Shown here one piece after another: positions 8,755-19,172 of a stretch of DNA of 64,000 nucleotides. The number at the start of each line of letters is the position of its first letter. Position 1 is the first letter of the stretch. The position numbers and the translations under genes were made by a program. Source of the stretch: Bacillus aquiflavi (GTDB taxonomy: Bacteria > Bacillota > Bacilli > Bacillales > Cytobacillaceae); assembly GCF_019915265.1 (NCBI RefSeq), contig NZ_CP082780.1, positions 1,612,001 through 1,676,000 of the forward strand, written 5' to 3'. A model generated the notes under the pieces. It was not told the DNA's origin, did not search any database, and was given only the letters and a program-made list of their open reading frames with translations.

Positions 8755-9921
8755 ATGGATTTTAAATTATCAGAAGATATTGAATTATTGAGAAATAATG
8801 TTAAAAGATTTGTGAAAGAAGTAGTCGATCCGTTGTCAATGGAAATTGAGGAAAACGACCACATTCCTGAAAAAATTATCGAAATGTCAAAAGAAATGGG
8901 ACTGTTTGGTCTTAGTATTCCTGAAGAATATGGCGGTTTAGGATTGTCAATGGTAGATAAATGTGCAATTTATGAAGAATTAGGAAAAACTCATAACGGC
9001 TATACAACACTAATTGGTGCCCATTCAGGCATCGGTACAGTTGGAATTGTCGAGCTTGGGAATGAACAACAAAAGCGCAAATACTTGCCTAAAATGGCAA
9101 CTGGGGAATGGATTGGAGCTTTCGCTTTAACTGAACCAAGTGCAGGATCTAATGCAGCAGCACTTAAAACGACAGCCGAAAGAAAAGGTGATCGCTACAT
9201 TATTAATGGTTCAAAACATTATATAACAAATGCGGTAGATGGTCATGTTTTTACAGTTATGGCAGTAACCGATCGTTCCAAAGGAGTGAAAGGGATTACG
9301 TCATTTATCGTAGAGAAAGATTTCCCTGGCTTTATTGTCGGAAATGTAGAGCAAAAAATGGGATTAAGAGGCTCCCATTCTGCAGAACTATTTTTTGAAA
9401 ATTTAGAGGTTCCAGCTGAAAATGTTCTTGGAGCAGAAGGTGAAGGGTATATAAACGCTTTGAAGATTTTAGCTAGCGGACGTGCCGGTTTAGCTGCTAG
9501 AAATTTAGGATCGAGTATTAAATTACTAGAGTACTGTATGGAGTACACGCAACAGCGTGAACAATTTGGAAAACCAATTTTTGAGCAACAAGCAATCCAA
9601 CATATGTTGGCAGAAATAAGTATGCAAATTGAAGTACTACGTTCGATCACTTATCGCGTCGCCTGGATGACAGATGAAAAGTTAAGGGTTGTAAAAGAAG
9701 CAGCGATTGCAAAATTATTCGGTTCAGAAGTATATAACAAAATTGCTGATTTAGCGGTTCAAATTCATGGAGGTATTGGATATATGAAAGATTATCCAAT
9801 TGAACGTTACTTTCGTGATGCACGGATTACAAAAATTTACGAAGGAACATCTGAAATTCAACGGAACATTATCGCTAGTGAATTAAAGAGAGAATATTCA
9901 TTTTTGGAGGTAACAAGATGA
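8755..9921 (+). CDS. Acyl-CoA dehydrogenase
   Basis: FAD enzyme of 388 aa that introduces the 2,3 double bond into an acyl-CoA, most like short/medium-chain butyryl-CoA dehydrogenases. It contains the FAD/substrate motifs [13 protein letters not shown] and YITNA, and the C-terminal signature [23 protein letters not shown] with the catalytic-base glutamate in IYEGTSEIQ. The ATG at 8755 follows GAGAGGAAG; the longer frame back to 8617 overlaps the hbd gene and has no ribosome binding site. The stop overlaps the thiolase start (ATGA). No electron-transfer flavoprotein genes are in the window. Confidence 0.94.
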   Translation: MDFKLSEDIELLRNNVKRFVKEVVDPLSMEIEENDHIPEKIIEMSKEMGLFGLSIPEEYGGLGLSMVDKCAIYEELGKTHNGYTTLIGAHSGIGTVGIVELGNEQQKRKYLPKMATGEWIGAFALTEPSAGSNAAALKTTAERKGDRYIINGSKHYITNAVDGHVFTVMAVTDRSKGVKGITSFIVEKDFPGFIVGNVEQKMGLRGSHSAELFFENLEVPAENVLGAEGEGYINALKILASGRAGLAARNLGSSIKLLEYCMEYTQQREQFGKPIFEQQAIQHMLAEISMQIEVLRSITYRVAWMTDEKLRVVKEAAIAKLFGSEVYNKIADLAVQIHGGIGYMKDYPIERYFRDARITKIYEGTSEIQRNIIASELKREYSFLEVTR

Positions 9922-11111
9922 ATCAGCCTGTCATAGTAGAATCTGTTCGTACAGCTATTGGCCGAATGGGGGGGACATTAAAAAATGAATTGGTCGATTT
10001 CTTAGCTGCTAAAGTAATATACGTGGATTGTTTAACTCGTACTAATGAAGAAATATTAGTAGATGAAGTTATTTTGGGACAAGCAAAACAAAGTACTGAT
10101 TCCGCTAATTTAGGAAGATTGGCGGCATTGCGGGCACAGCTTCCAGTTGAAGTAACTGGATATACAGTCCATCGCCAATGCGGTTCAGGATTACAAGCAA
10201 TTAATAATGCACATATGCAAATAAAACTAGGTTTATCTGAAGTGATCATCGCTGGAGGAGCAGAAAGTATGAGTACTGCCCCTTACTATATTCGGAATGC
10301 ACGATACGGTCTTCAAGCTGGAAATGGACTTTTGCTTGATCCGAATACAGAGAGTCAACCGATGTCACAACCTGTTGAGAAATATGGAAATTTAACAATG
10401 GGGTTAACAGCTGAAAATTTAGCCGAAAAGTACTCAATTACCCGTGAAGAGCAAGACGAATTTGCCCTACGCAGCCAACAATTGGCTGAACAAGCAATTC
10501 AAAATGGAAAATTTAAAAAAGAAATTATTTCTTATGACATCAAAAAGAAAAAGGAAACGATTGTTTTCGATCAAGATGAGCACCCGCGGAAAACTTCAAT
10601 TGAAAAGCTTTCGAAACTTGATCCAGTTTTCAAAAAAAATGGAACGGTGACTGCTGGAAACTCTAGCGGTCGGAATGATGCGGCAAGTGTTGTGCTAATG
10701 ATGTCTGAAAATAAAGCGATGGAGTATGGATTAAAGCCGAAAGCAAAAATTATCGCGCAAGCAGTTAGTGGAGTTTCACCTGAAATCATGGGGATAGGAC
10801 CTGTTTACTCTACACAAAAAGCACTAGCACAATGCGGTTTAAAATTAGAAGACATTGGTTTAATCGAACTAAATGAAGCATTTGCTGCTCAAGCTTTAGC
10901 TGTAATTAAAGAGGGAAGCTTAAATATTCATAAAGTAAATGTTAATGGAGGGGCGATTGCATTAGGTCACCCTATTGGCGCCACAGGTTCTGTGTTAATG
11001 ACGAAGCTATTACATGAAATGGAACGAACAGGTACTAAATATGGACTTGTTACGTTATGTATTGGCGGAGGTCAAGGGATTTCAACGATCGTAGAAAACT
11101 TAGCTATTTAA
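9918..11111 (+). CDS. Acetyl-CoA acetyltransferase (thiolase)
   Basis: Cleaves 3-oxoacyl-CoA to acetyl-CoA and a shortened acyl-CoA; 397 aa. Catalytic residues are visible: nucleophile Cys in [11 protein letters not shown], His in GHPIGATG and the second Cys in CIGGGQG. TTGGAGG precedes the ATG and the start overlaps the previous stop by four bases. With the CoA-transferase and the two dehydrogenases this completes a short-chain acid degradation path, except that no enoyl-CoA hydratase is in this first operon; one is encoded at 20048. Confidence 0.95.
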   Translation: MNQPVIVESVRTAIGRMGGTLKNELVDFLAAKVIYVDCLTRTNEEILVDEVILGQAKQSTDSANLGRLAALRAQLPVEVTGYTVHRQCGSGLQAINNAHMQIKLGLSEVIIAGGAESMSTAPYYIRNARYGLQAGNGLLLDPNTESQPMSQPVEKYGNLTMGLTAENLAEKYSITREEQDEFALRSQQLAEQAIQNGKFKKEIISYDIKKKKETIVFDQDEHPRKTSIEKLSKLDPVFKKNGTVTAGNSSGRNDAASVVLMMSENKAMEYGLKPKAKIIAQAVSGVSPEIMGIGPVYSTQKALAQCGLKLEDIGLIELNEAFAAQALAVIKEGSLNIHKVNVNGGAIALGHPIGATGSVLMTKLLHEMERTGTKYGLVTLCIGGGQGISTIVENLAI

Positions 11112-11159
11112 TGAAAGAGCATTGTTAGTTCAAATGAATAAGAAAACGGGGTGTAAAGG

Positions 11160-12332
11160 ATGAAAATGAAAAATTGGTTTAACATTTCGATCGTGCTTAT
11201 TTGTATTTTAGTTCTTTCAGCATGTGGAAGTCAGCAAGCTTCTAAAGAAGGTGAAAAGAAAAAAAGTGACTCAAGTTCAATAGAGAACCTCCCTAGTAAA
11301 ATGGTATGGAGTGTGTACGATGTAGGTTCTGGAGGTTATGCGGAGGCAACTGCGATTGCCAATGAGCTGACAAAGACGTATGGCACTCAAATCCGCCTCT
11401 TGCCGTCATCCAGTGGAGTTGGTAGAATGCAGCCAATGAAAAATAACATGGCTTTTATCGGGAGACTTGGTGATGAGTACCAGTTTGCATTTGAAGGCAT
11501 TTATGAATTTTCAGAAAAAAGTTGGGGACCACAAGATTTAAGGGTAGTTTGGACACCGTATAGTTATTTTGGACTAGCTGTTCTTGAAAAATCAGGAATC
11601 GAATCAATAAACGACTTAAAAGGAAAAAAGGTGCCTTTCATTACTGGAAATCATTCAATAAATATTAAAACAGAAGCAATGCTCGCTTTTGCTGGTCTTA
11701 CTTGGGACGATGAAAAAAAAGTAGAAATTTCGTCATACGGAACTCAAGGCGATGCTTTGAAACAAGGTGAATTAGATGTAGTCTCAATGTTACCTTCCGC
11801 TTCCGCTTTATTTGAATTAGATAGTTTAGAAGGAATCAAATGGCTTGAAATGCCTGAAAATGAAAAAGGCGGATGGGGTCGTGTACAAGAGGTTGCCCCA
11901 TGGATGATTCCCGGAACAATGGATAATGGTGCAGGGATGTCGAAAGATAATCCAGCTAATATAATGGGATACGGGTATGCGGTAGTAGCTTATGCAAACC
12001 AAAGTGAGGACGAAATTTATGCGTTATTAAAAGCTTTTGATGCTACTTTTGATAAATGGCATCAAGGTTCTGCCAATCTAGTTAATTGGGGTAAAGATCA
12101 GATTATTGTTGAGCCTTATGGAGTTCCGATGCATGAAGGGACAATTAAATTTTTAAAAGAAGAGGGTCTTTGGACAGATGAATATGAAGAGAAAAATAAC
12201 GGATTAATTGAAAGAGGTAAAAAACTGAAAGAAGCATGGGATCAAGCTGTTAAGGAAGCCGATAAAGAAGGAATCAGTCAAGATAAGTTTCCAGAATATT
12301 GGCTCAAAAAGAAAAACGAATACATGAAATAA
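11160..12332 (+). CDS. TAXI-type TRAP transporter substrate-binding lipoprotein
   Basis: Extracellular solute-binding protein of 390 aa. The signal peptide ends in a lipobox (LVLSAC, Cys about residue 22), so it is lipid-anchored outside the membrane. The mature part has the TAXI-family start MVWSVYDVGSGGYAEATAIANE and the conserved STQGD/LDV region (GTQGDALKQGELDVV). It would hand a carboxylate to the fused permease encoded next. A GGGGTGTAAAGG region precedes the ATG. Being inside the CoA-ester operon suggests the ligand is the acid degraded by the operon. Confidence 0.9.
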   Translation: MKMKNWFNISIVLICILVLSACGSQQASKEGEKKKSDSSSIENLPSKMVWSVYDVGSGGYAEATAIANELTKTYGTQIRLLPSSSGVGRMQPMKNNMAFIGRLGDEYQFAFEGIYEFSEKSWGPQDLRVVWTPYSYFGLAVLEKSGIESINDLKGKKVPFITGNHSINIKTEAMLAFAGLTWDDEKKVEISSYGTQGDALKQGELDVVSMLPSASALFELDSLEGIKWLEMPENEKGGWGRVQEVAPWMIPGTMDNGAGMSKDNPANIMGYGYAVVAYANQSEDEIYALLKAFDATFDKWHQGSANLVNWGKDQIIVEPYGVPMHEGTIKFLKEEGLWTDEYEEKNNGLIERGKKLKEAWDQAVKEADKEGISQDKFPEYWLKKKNEYMK

Positions 12333-12376
12333 GCAATTAGTATGCATGGGTCTCAATTATCCCATGCATACTGCTT
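12331..12376 (+). terminator. Intercistronic hairpin between TRAP binding protein and permease
   Basis: AGTATGCATGGG and CCCATGCATACT form a perfect 12-bp stem with a 10-base loop, extended by AAGCA/TGCTT and followed by AATTT. Hairpins at this place commonly lower permease expression relative to the binding protein and protect the upstream mRNA; it may act as a partial terminator. Confidence 0.75.
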
Positions 12377-12396
12377 AATTTAGAGAGGTGAAAAAC

Positions 12397-14329
12397 TTGA
12401 ATCAACGTATAAATAAATTTTGGGGAAGCATCATTGTAATCCTTACAGCAATGGGGATTTTCCTTGCTATTAATCAATTATTCTATTTAAAGCTATTTAG
12501 CTTATCCCAATTAAAACATCTTACCTATATTTTTTAATTGCTTGCTTTATGCCGATCTCTTTTATTATGTATCCATTAAGTAAAAAGCTTTCAAACCAGA
12601 AAGTTCATATTTTTGATGTCATTTTAGCGTTACTATCCTTTGGTATTCCATTTTATTTCGGTATGAATGGTCAAAAAATGATTAGTGAAGGATGGGAGTA
12701 TATTTCTCCTACTTTACCGACTATTTTAAGTGTTGTCTTTTGGTTTCTTCTGCTTGAATCACTTCGTCGTGTTGCCGGGTTGCCGATTATGATTATTAGT
12801 AGTGAATATTTTCTTTTTATCCACTCATTGCGGGTTCGATGCCGATCGGTTTTTTGCAAGGACAAATGTTTGATTTTATTACTACGGCACGAAATCATGC
12901 CATGAGTACAAACAGTATCATTGGTATTCCTTTTGAAACTGTAGGCAGTCTGCTAATAGGTTTTATGCTATTTGGTGTCATTTTAACAGCATCAGGAGGC
13001 GGAGATTTTTTTTACAATCTTGCCCAATCGATTTTTGGTCGTTTTAGAGGAGGAGCTGCGAAAGTATCGATTATTAGCAGCGCATTTTTTGGGATGTTAA
13101 GCGGAAGTGCAATTTCAAACACAATTACTACTGGTGCAATGACGATTCCGTCAATGAAAAAAGGTGGATATCCGCCACATTATGCCGCCGCGGTTGAAGC
13201 GTGTTCTTCCACTGGAGGAACAATTACACCTCCTATTATGGGTTCTGCAGCATTTATTATGGCTTCTTTTATTGGAGTACCATATAGTGAAATCGCTATC
13301 GCAGCTGCAATTCCAGCGGTACTTTATTTCTTTGCGTTAATCATTCAAGCTGATGGCTTTGCGGCAAAAAATAATTTAAAAGGGTTGCCAGTTAGTCAAA
13401 TTCCTTCATTAAAAGAAACATTAAAAAGTGGCTGGCTTTATTTATTTGCTTTAGCGTTGCTTACTTATCTCCTTATTTTTATGCGAAATGAAGGACACGC
13501 CCCTTTTTATGTAAGTTTATTAATTTTAATCCTTGCAATGGTAAAAAAGGAAACAAGATTTAATAAGAAAAAGTTATACGACTTAATGATTAACATAGGA
13601 AAGGTTTTAACAGATTTAACTTGTTTAATTGCTGGAATTGGGTTTATCGTCGGCGCTTTATCTATCACAGGTGTTTCTTTCTCCTTTTCAAGGGAACTCA
13701 TTACAGCAGCGGGAGATAGCACAATCCTTATTTTAATTGCTGGAGCGATTACGAGCTTCATTTTAGGGATGGGAATGACCGTTTCTGCTGTTTATATTTT
13801 TTTGGCCGTTATTCTAGCTCCCGCGTTAGTGCAAATGCAAATTGATCCAATTGCAGCACATTTATTTGTTTTGTATTGGGCAACTGTATCTTACATTACT
13901 CCGCCTGTTGCGTTAGCATCTTTTGCAGCTGCTGGAATCGCTAAAGCGAATCCTATGAAAACGGGGTTTGTATCAGTACGTTTAGGAATTGTAACCTTTA
14001 TTATTCCGTTCTTTTTTGTATATGATCCTGCATTGATCGGGAGAGGCAGCGTGGACGAAGTTTTAATCGTAATCACCTCAGCTGTTCTAGGTGTCTTCCT
14101 ATTATCGTCCTCTTTAGAGGGGTATTTAATTGGGGCAGGAGAAATAAAAAATTGGCTTTTAAGAGGACTTTTATTCGTGACCTCACTACTCATTATTATT
14201 CCTAATATTGCATTAACAATAGGAGGGCTTGCAGTAGGAGTTGTCGTGTTTGTCTTTATCCGATTACAAAACAAAACGGATCTTAAAATAGAGGGGGAAC
14301 AGGAAGTTGTTAAAAATGAAGGATTTTAA
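12397..14329 (+). pseudogene. TRAP transporter fused permease (DctQM type), two frameshifts
   Basis: Fused 4TM-12TM membrane subunit of the TRAP-TAXI system. Coding begins at a TTG at 12397 behind GAGAGGTG and reads in frame until a TAA at 12535. The T run 12530-12535 has six T where seven restore the frame. The second piece (to about 12805) contains the segments LLLESLRRVAG and PIMIIS, then loses one more base near 12805; the third piece, open from about 12806 to the stop at 14329, holds the large DctM part with GMLSGSAISNTITTGAMTIP, SSTGGTITPPIMGSAAF and ATVSYITPPVALASFAAAGIAK. Both lesions are single-base deletions. If real, TRAP uptake is lost or carried by a DctM-only fragment starting near 12839; if they are sequencing errors this is an intact gene of about 640 residues. 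Confidence 0.85.
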
Positions 14330-16427
14330 TATGAAAGCGTTTTTTTCGCCAGCTTCGATCGCGATTATTGGTGCTTCCGAAGATTTTACAAGTATAGGCG
14401 GAAAACCGATCCGAAACTTAATCAACCACCAATATAAAGGAAAGTTGTTTTTAGTTAATCCAAAGTATAAGCAAATTCAACAATATAAATGTTATCCAAC
14501 TATTTTAGATATTCCAACTGAAGTAGAGTTGGCTCTTATTGCGATATCATCTAAAAGGATTAAGGATGTTATGGAACAATGCGCTGAGAAAAAAATTCAA
14601 TACGCTGTTTTGTTCGGAGCCGGCTTTGCTGAGCTTGGATCTACGGGAGAGAAACTGCAGCAAGAGGTTTTACAAATTGCCCAAAAAGCCGATATTCGAC
14701 TAATTGGCCCTAACTGTGTAGGATGTCTAAATGTTTTAGAACAAATTCCGATGGGATTTGCTACATCGTTTGAGGCGCAAACGTTTCTTTCTGGAAATGT
14801 TGCGCTCGCTTCTCAAAGCGGTGCATTTGGTTACTCTGTTTTTGGTCTTGCTCAAGAAGAAAAGATAGGATTTTCCTACATTGCAAACACTGGAAATCAA
14901 GTTGATATTTCGACTTTAGACTTTCTTGTTGAGATGTTAAATGATGAAAAAACAGATGTGCTTGCAGCTTATTTAGAAAGTATTCCTGATGGAGAACAAT
15001 TTATCGATATTTTGAAACGTGCAAAAGAAAAGAGGAAGCCTGTCATTATTTTAAAATCAGGCCGCTCTCAACTAGGGCAAAAAGCAGCGTTATCTCATAC
15101 AGCATCGATAGCTGGTTCATCAGATGTATATGAAGCAGTGGCAGAGCAATACGGTGCAATTTCGGTTCGTGACATGAACGATATGATCGATGCAATGAAG
15201 ATTTTTTCGCGAAAAAAGTATGCTTCAGGATCAAAAATTGCTGTTGTTACTACTTCAGGTGCATCGGGCATTGCTATGGCTGATTTGAGTGAGGAATATG
15301 AATTAGAAATGGCCGAATTATCTTCGAAAACAAAAGAAATGATTGAGGGTATTATTCCTTCCTTTGGTTCATCTTTGAATCCGATTGATATTACTTTACA
15401 AGCTTTAAATAACAAATCTATTTTAAGTGATACAATCGAAGCGCTTGTGGAAGCAGAAGAGTGTGATTTAGTCGTTGTGGCTACTACGCTAGGCGGAAAA
15501 TTAGGGGAAAAAGTGTGTCAAGATATTATCGAGCTAGATAAAAAAACAGAGAAACCGATTATCGTCACTCTTACTGGAAGGAAAGATATTGTTGGCGGGG
15601 GATTAAATATTTTACAAAATGCAGGAATCCCTGTATATCAAACTCCTTCACAAACGATACAGGCAATTTCTATGCTAGTGAAACACTCGAAATATATTAG
15701 ACGTTCTAAAGATCAAACGGTGACAGCTTCGCAAATATTGCTAGACGATCCACAAAATGTTTGGACAGAAGAAAAAGTGAAACCTATGTTAAAAAACTTA
15801 CATTTTAACATTCCGAGAGGCGTAGTTGTACAATCTGAGCAACAATTACAATCGGTTTTAAACAGCTTTACATTTCCTGTAGTGATGAAGGTGATCTCAC
15901 AAAATATTTTGCATAAAACAGATGCGAAAGCTGTTAAGGTCGGAATTGAAACAAAACAGGAAGCAATCAATTCCTTTTATGAATTAATCGAAAATGCACA
16001 ACGTTATTCGCCGGAAGCAAAAATAGAAGGAATATTACTAGAAGAAATGTTAACTGAAGATGGAATTGAAATGTTTATTGGAATAAAACACGATCCCACT
16101 TTCGGTCCAATTGTAGCGTGCGGATTTGGGGGAGTTTTTATTGAAGTTTTGAAAGATATCTCCTTACGAAAAGCCCCATTCGGTAAAGAAACTGCATTAG
16201 AAATGATTAAGAGTTTAAAAGGATATCCGATCTTAACTGGGACGAGAGGGAGAGATCCGGCTGACATTAATGCCTTTGCTGAAGCTTTGTCACATGTAGC
16301 AAATTTTGCCTATCGTCAAGGAGCTTTATTAAAGGAGCTTGATATTAATCCTGTAGTTGTTCTAAAAGAGGGGAAAGGCATCGTTGCGTTAGATGGAATA
16401 ATAAGCTGGGGCGAAAGCTTGCCATAA
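14316..16427 (+). CDS. Acyl-CoA synthetase (ADP/NDP-forming), full length
   Basis: A 703-aa single-chain acetate-CoA ligase-type enzyme that couples acid + CoA + ATP to acyl-CoA + ADP + phosphate. The CoA-binding domain (FFSPASIAIIGAS), the ligase-CoA domains with SQSGAFGYS, the phosphorylated His in ALSHTASIAGS (about residue 260) and a C-terminal ATP-grasp domain (PVVMKVISQNILHKTDAKAV, then GCGFGGVFIEVLKD-like motif) are all present. I prefer the ATG at 14316, nine bases after AGGAAG; a TTG at 14307 is possible. It overlaps the permease gene end. It is the complete counterpart of the half-size paralogue at 5123 and the second activation route beside the CoA-transferase. Confidence 0.92.
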   Translation: MKDFNMKAFFSPASIAIIGASEDFTSIGGKPIRNLINHQYKGKLFLVNPKYKQIQQYKCYPTILDIPTEVELALIAISSKRIKDVMEQCAEKKIQYAVLFGAGFAELGSTGEKLQQEVLQIAQKADIRLIGPNCVGCLNVLEQIPMGFATSFEAQTFLSGNVALASQSGAFGYSVFGLAQEEKIGFSYIANTGNQVDISTLDFLVEMLNDEKTDVLAAYLESIPDGEQFIDILKRAKEKRKPVIILKSGRSQLGQKAALSHTASIAGSSDVYEAVAEQYGAISVRDMNDMIDAMKIFSRKKYASGSKIAVVTTSGASGIAMADLSEEYELEMAELSSKTKEMIEGIIPSFGSSLNPIDITLQALNNKSILSDTIEALVEAEECDLVVVATTLGGKLGEKVCQDIIELDKKTEKPIIVTLTGRKDIVGGGLNILQNAGIPVYQTPSQTIQAISMLVKHSKYIRRSKDQTVTASQILLDDPQNVWTEEKVKPMLKNLHFNIPRGVVVQSEQQLQSVLNSFTFPVVMKVISQNILHKTDAKAVKVGIETKQEAINSFYELIENAQRYSPEAKIEGILLEEMLTEDGIEMFIGIKHDPTFGPIVACGFGGVFIEVLKDISLRKAPFGKETALEMIKSLKGYPILTGTRGRDPADINAFAEALSHVANFAYRQGALLKELDINPVVVLKEGKGIVALDGIISWGESLP

Positions 16428-16470
16428 GTGAATAGCATTCTAGCAGGAAACGATCCGATCTTTTTAATTA

Positions 16471-16619
16471 GCTATGTTAAGCAATATTGTTATTTTAGAC
16501 TCATTCGTTCCTTTTAACGATACGAAGTGAGAAAGATAGTTCGTTTGCTTTCCCCTTTGTATATCGTTAAAAGGAAAATGAGTAAATAAATGAACGAGTT
16601 TCGAGTTTTATAACATAGC
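16471..16619 (+). repeat. Nested inverted-repeat element, 149 bp
   Basis: The stretch is bounded by GCTATGTTA (16471) and TAACATAGC (16611). Inside, ACTCATTCGTTCCTTTTAACG (about 16499) pairs with CGTTAAAAGGAAAATGAGT (about 16565). The transcript could fold into one long hairpin. It has no ORF and looks like a small MITE-like palindromic insertion or a long intercistronic RNA structure; no target duplication was recognised. Confidence 0.6.
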
Positions 16620-16654
16620 ATGTTATTAAAAAAACAATAAGGAAGAGATATGAT

Positions 16655-18004
16655 TTGTTCATATACGAAAAAGTAATGAATGTGTTGCTTTTGCTGTTAG
16701 TTTTTACTTTCCTGCTAAACTATTTCATTTTATTTGATTCTTATTTTATTTACGTAGGATTTTTATCCTTTGTTGTTATTTTACTTTGTTTACCTATTAC
16801 GTCAGGTTTACCTCGTATATTTTCATTATTAATGCTGCTAATCGGAATGACTGTGATGATTTGGACTGCCAAACCGTTTTCGATATGGACACCAATGTTT
16901 ACAAAAAACATGTCGTTAGTCATTTTAATTATTTTTGTTCCAGTATTGGCGATTCCATTAAGCATTGGTCAATACAATCAAGAAATGATGAAATTTCTTA
17001 TCCGATTTACTGAAAAGAAGAGCTTGCTTTTTTTATGGATTTCGTCCACCATTTTTGTTTTAGGTTCGATTGTTAATTTAGGTTCTATTTCAGTTGTGCA
17101 CTCTATTATTGAAAAGGCTCATATTCCGAAGGAGTTTTTAGGTAGAGTTTATGTAAGAGGATTTACATCAGTCATTACATGGTCGCCATTTTTTGCGTCA
17201 GTATTCCTCATTTTATTTACATTAAATTTGTCTGTAGCAAATTTTATTTTTTATAGTTTCATATTGGGGACGATCCAGTTAATTGCTGCAAATTTACTAT
17301 TTCGTTATCGTGAAAAAGATAAGATATCTTTTCAACATCGTCCGCGTGTACTTCACAATATAAATCGCAAAAAGGTAAAAGAATTAGCGGTTGTCTTTTT
17401 CTTATTAGTTGTCATTGTTTTAAGTATAGAAAGATTTGTGAATACGAATATGAGCATAGTCATTACAATGATTGTTGTTTTAATTACTTTTGGATGGTGT
17501 TTTTTTTTAAGGAAAGTAAAAGAAATTTTATTACAATTTCATCAATTTTCGATGAATGTTTTACCAAAAAGAGCTAATGAAGTTGTTTTGTTTTTAACTG
17601 CTGGATTTTTTAGTGAAACCCTTTCGATGACACCTTTAGGTCAACATGTACAAAAGTTATTTATGTTTTTAGCAAACAAGACGATCATTTTAGTCATTCT
17701 GTTTATGTTGATAATCACGATGCTATTCGCCTTAGCAGGCATCCATCAAATTGTAACGATCAGTGCTTTTTTATCTAGTGTGAATCCGTTAGAGTTTGGC
17801 TTTTCTCATTTAATGTTTGCTTTAACATTAACGTGTTCTTGGTCATTGTCGACATTAATTTCACCAACAACTCCGGTAAATATCATTACAGCACAATTAT
17901 TAAAAGTGAACATTCCTGATCTTATTCGCTGGAATGCTCCTTTTGCAATTTTAATGATTTTTTTATACACTGCGGTTATTTATCTTTTTTACATATTATC
18001 ATAA
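16655..18004 (+). CDS. Polytopic membrane transporter, ion-transporter-superfamily-like
   Basis: A 449-aa very hydrophobic protein with roughly 11-12 membrane segments. The helical-hairpin-like stretches LGSIVNLGSISVVHS and WSLSTLISPTTPVN resemble the re-entrant loops of the ion-transporter superfamily (DctM, CitM, GntP, ArsB relatives), but I cannot name the exact family. The TTG at 16655 has AAGGAAGAG upstream; an ATG at 16676 is an alternative. It sits between the ADP-forming acyl-CoA synthetase and a flavoprotein gene that follows after 14 bases, so it probably carries an organic anion tied to the pathway. Substrate and direction are unknown. Confidence 0.7.
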   Translation: MFIYEKVMNVLLLLLVFTFLLNYFILFDSYFIYVGFLSFVVILLCLPITSGLPRIFSLLMLLIGMTVMIWTAKPFSIWTPMFTKNMSLVILIIFVPVLAIPLSIGQYNQEMMKFLIRFTEKKSLLFLWISSTIFVLGSIVNLGSISVVHSIIEKAHIPKEFLGRVYVRGFTSVITWSPFFASVFLILFTLNLSVANFIFYSFILGTIQLIAANLLFRYREKDKISFQHRPRVLHNINRKKVKELAVVFFLLVVIVLSIERFVNTNMSIVITMIVVLITFGWCFFLRKVKEILLQFHQFSMNVLPKRANEVVLFLTAGFFSETLSMTPLGQHVQKLFMFLANKTIILVILFMLIITMLFALAGIHQIVTISAFLSSVNPLEFGFSHLMFALTLTCSWSLSTLISPTTPVNIITAQLLKVNIPDLIRWNAPFAILMIFLYTAVIYLFYILS

Positions 18005-18018
18005 GGAAGGTGACAATT

Positions 18019-18984
18019 TTGTTTAGAACCGGAATAACGAGTTTATTCGGAATTGAACATCCTATTATTCAAGGCGGTTTACAAGAACTAGGGAAAGAAA
18101 CGCTTGTTACAGCTGTATCTAATGCTGGTGCTCTTGGATTATTAACAGCGGGAAGTTATGAAAATAAGCAGGAATTCAGAACAGCTATTCGCAATGTTCG
18201 TAAACAGACCGATAAACCTTTTGGAGCTAACATTACAATAGGAATTCGTCAACCTATGGATCGGTTTGTAGAAGCTGTAATCGAGGAAGAAGTGCCAATC
18301 GTTTTTACATCCGGTCAAAATCCAGAGCCTTATATGGAAAAATTAAAAAGAGCAGGAATTATCGTTACACATGTCGTTCCAACAGTTCGATTTGAAAAAA
18401 AGGCGGAAATAATAGGATGTGATGCTGTAGTTGTAGTTGGATATGAATGTGGGGGACATCCAGGCTTAGATGATATTTCTAGCTTGACTCTTATTCAAAG
18501 AGCAGTTCAAGAAGTAAGCATTCCCGTCATTGCCGCAGGCGGCTTTAGCACTGGGAAGTCTCTTGTGGCAGCTTTAGCTCTTGGAGCACAAGGAATCCAA
18601 ATGGGGACAAGATTTTTGTTGGCAAAGGAAAATCCACTAAATGAAAAAGTGAAAAAACATTTACTCCATTTAAATGAAACCGACACTGTCATCGTCAAAC
18701 GTTCTTTGCAAAAGCCGATGAGAGTGATGAAAACTAACACTGCTCTACAAGTTGTCGCAATGGAAGGTAATGATTGTTCATTTGAAGAGCTTTATCCTTA
18801 TATTAGCGGAAAATCATACAAACAGTTAATTCATAATGGGGATATTGATGCTGGGGTGATTTCATTAGGACAAACAATTGGTTTAATTAATGAAATTCAA
18901 TCAGTGGAGAAAATCATTGCTAGTGTAATCAACGAAGCAAAGATACAGCTTCATACTCTTCATAAAGCATGTCCTATCATCTAA
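18019..18984 (+). CDS. Nitronate monooxygenase / 2-nitropropane dioxygenase-like flavoprotein
   Basis: FMN TIM-barrel protein, about 321 aa, of the NMO/FabK-like family. Seen are HPIIQGG near the start, the His-containing GYECGGHPG loop, and the FMN phosphate-binding segments AAGGFSTGKSL and GAQGIQMGTRFLLA. The TTG at 18019 lies about 7 bases after AAGGAAGGTGA; a GTG at 18010 falls inside that site. Family members oxidise nitronates such as propionate-3-nitronate or reduce enoyl thioesters; in a beta-oxidation operon either removal of a toxic nitro acid or an enoyl-CoA reductase role is possible. It ends the operon, with a terminator behind it. Confidence 0.85.
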   Translation: MFRTGITSLFGIEHPIIQGGLQELGKETLVTAVSNAGALGLLTAGSYENKQEFRTAIRNVRKQTDKPFGANITIGIRQPMDRFVEAVIEEEVPIVFTSGQNPEPYMEKLKRAGIIVTHVVPTVRFEKKAEIIGCDAVVVVGYECGGHPGLDDISSLTLIQRAVQEVSIPVIAAGGFSTGKSLVAALALGAQGIQMGTRFLLAKENPLNEKVKKHLLHLNETDTVIVKRSLQKPMRVMKTNTALQVVAMEGNDCSFEELYPYISGKSYKQLIHNGDIDAGVISLGQTIGLINEIQSVEKIIASVINEAKIQLHTLHKACPII

Positions 18985-19010
18985 ATGGCTATTATCAGCT
19001 CCCACTTTTA

Positions 19011-19044
19011 AAACAACAGTAGGAAAATTCGCTGTTGTTTTTTA
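19011..19044 (+). terminator. Intrinsic terminator ending the first catabolic operon
   Basis: AAACAACAG and CTGTTGTTT pair around a 12-base loop, followed by TTTATTT. It separates the two beta-oxidation operons. A TATAAT at 19119-19124 downstream is a possible -10 box for the second operon, but no good -35 box is visible. Confidence 0.8.
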
Positions 19045-19172
19045 TTTATCCGCTTTTTAACGAAAAAAACAGCATTTTTTCCTTCATTATGTAGGTACAA
19101 TCATAAAGATGGTAACGTTATAATTTATTTACAGAAAATATTTAATATTAAAATAAATAGGGAGATGACGAA

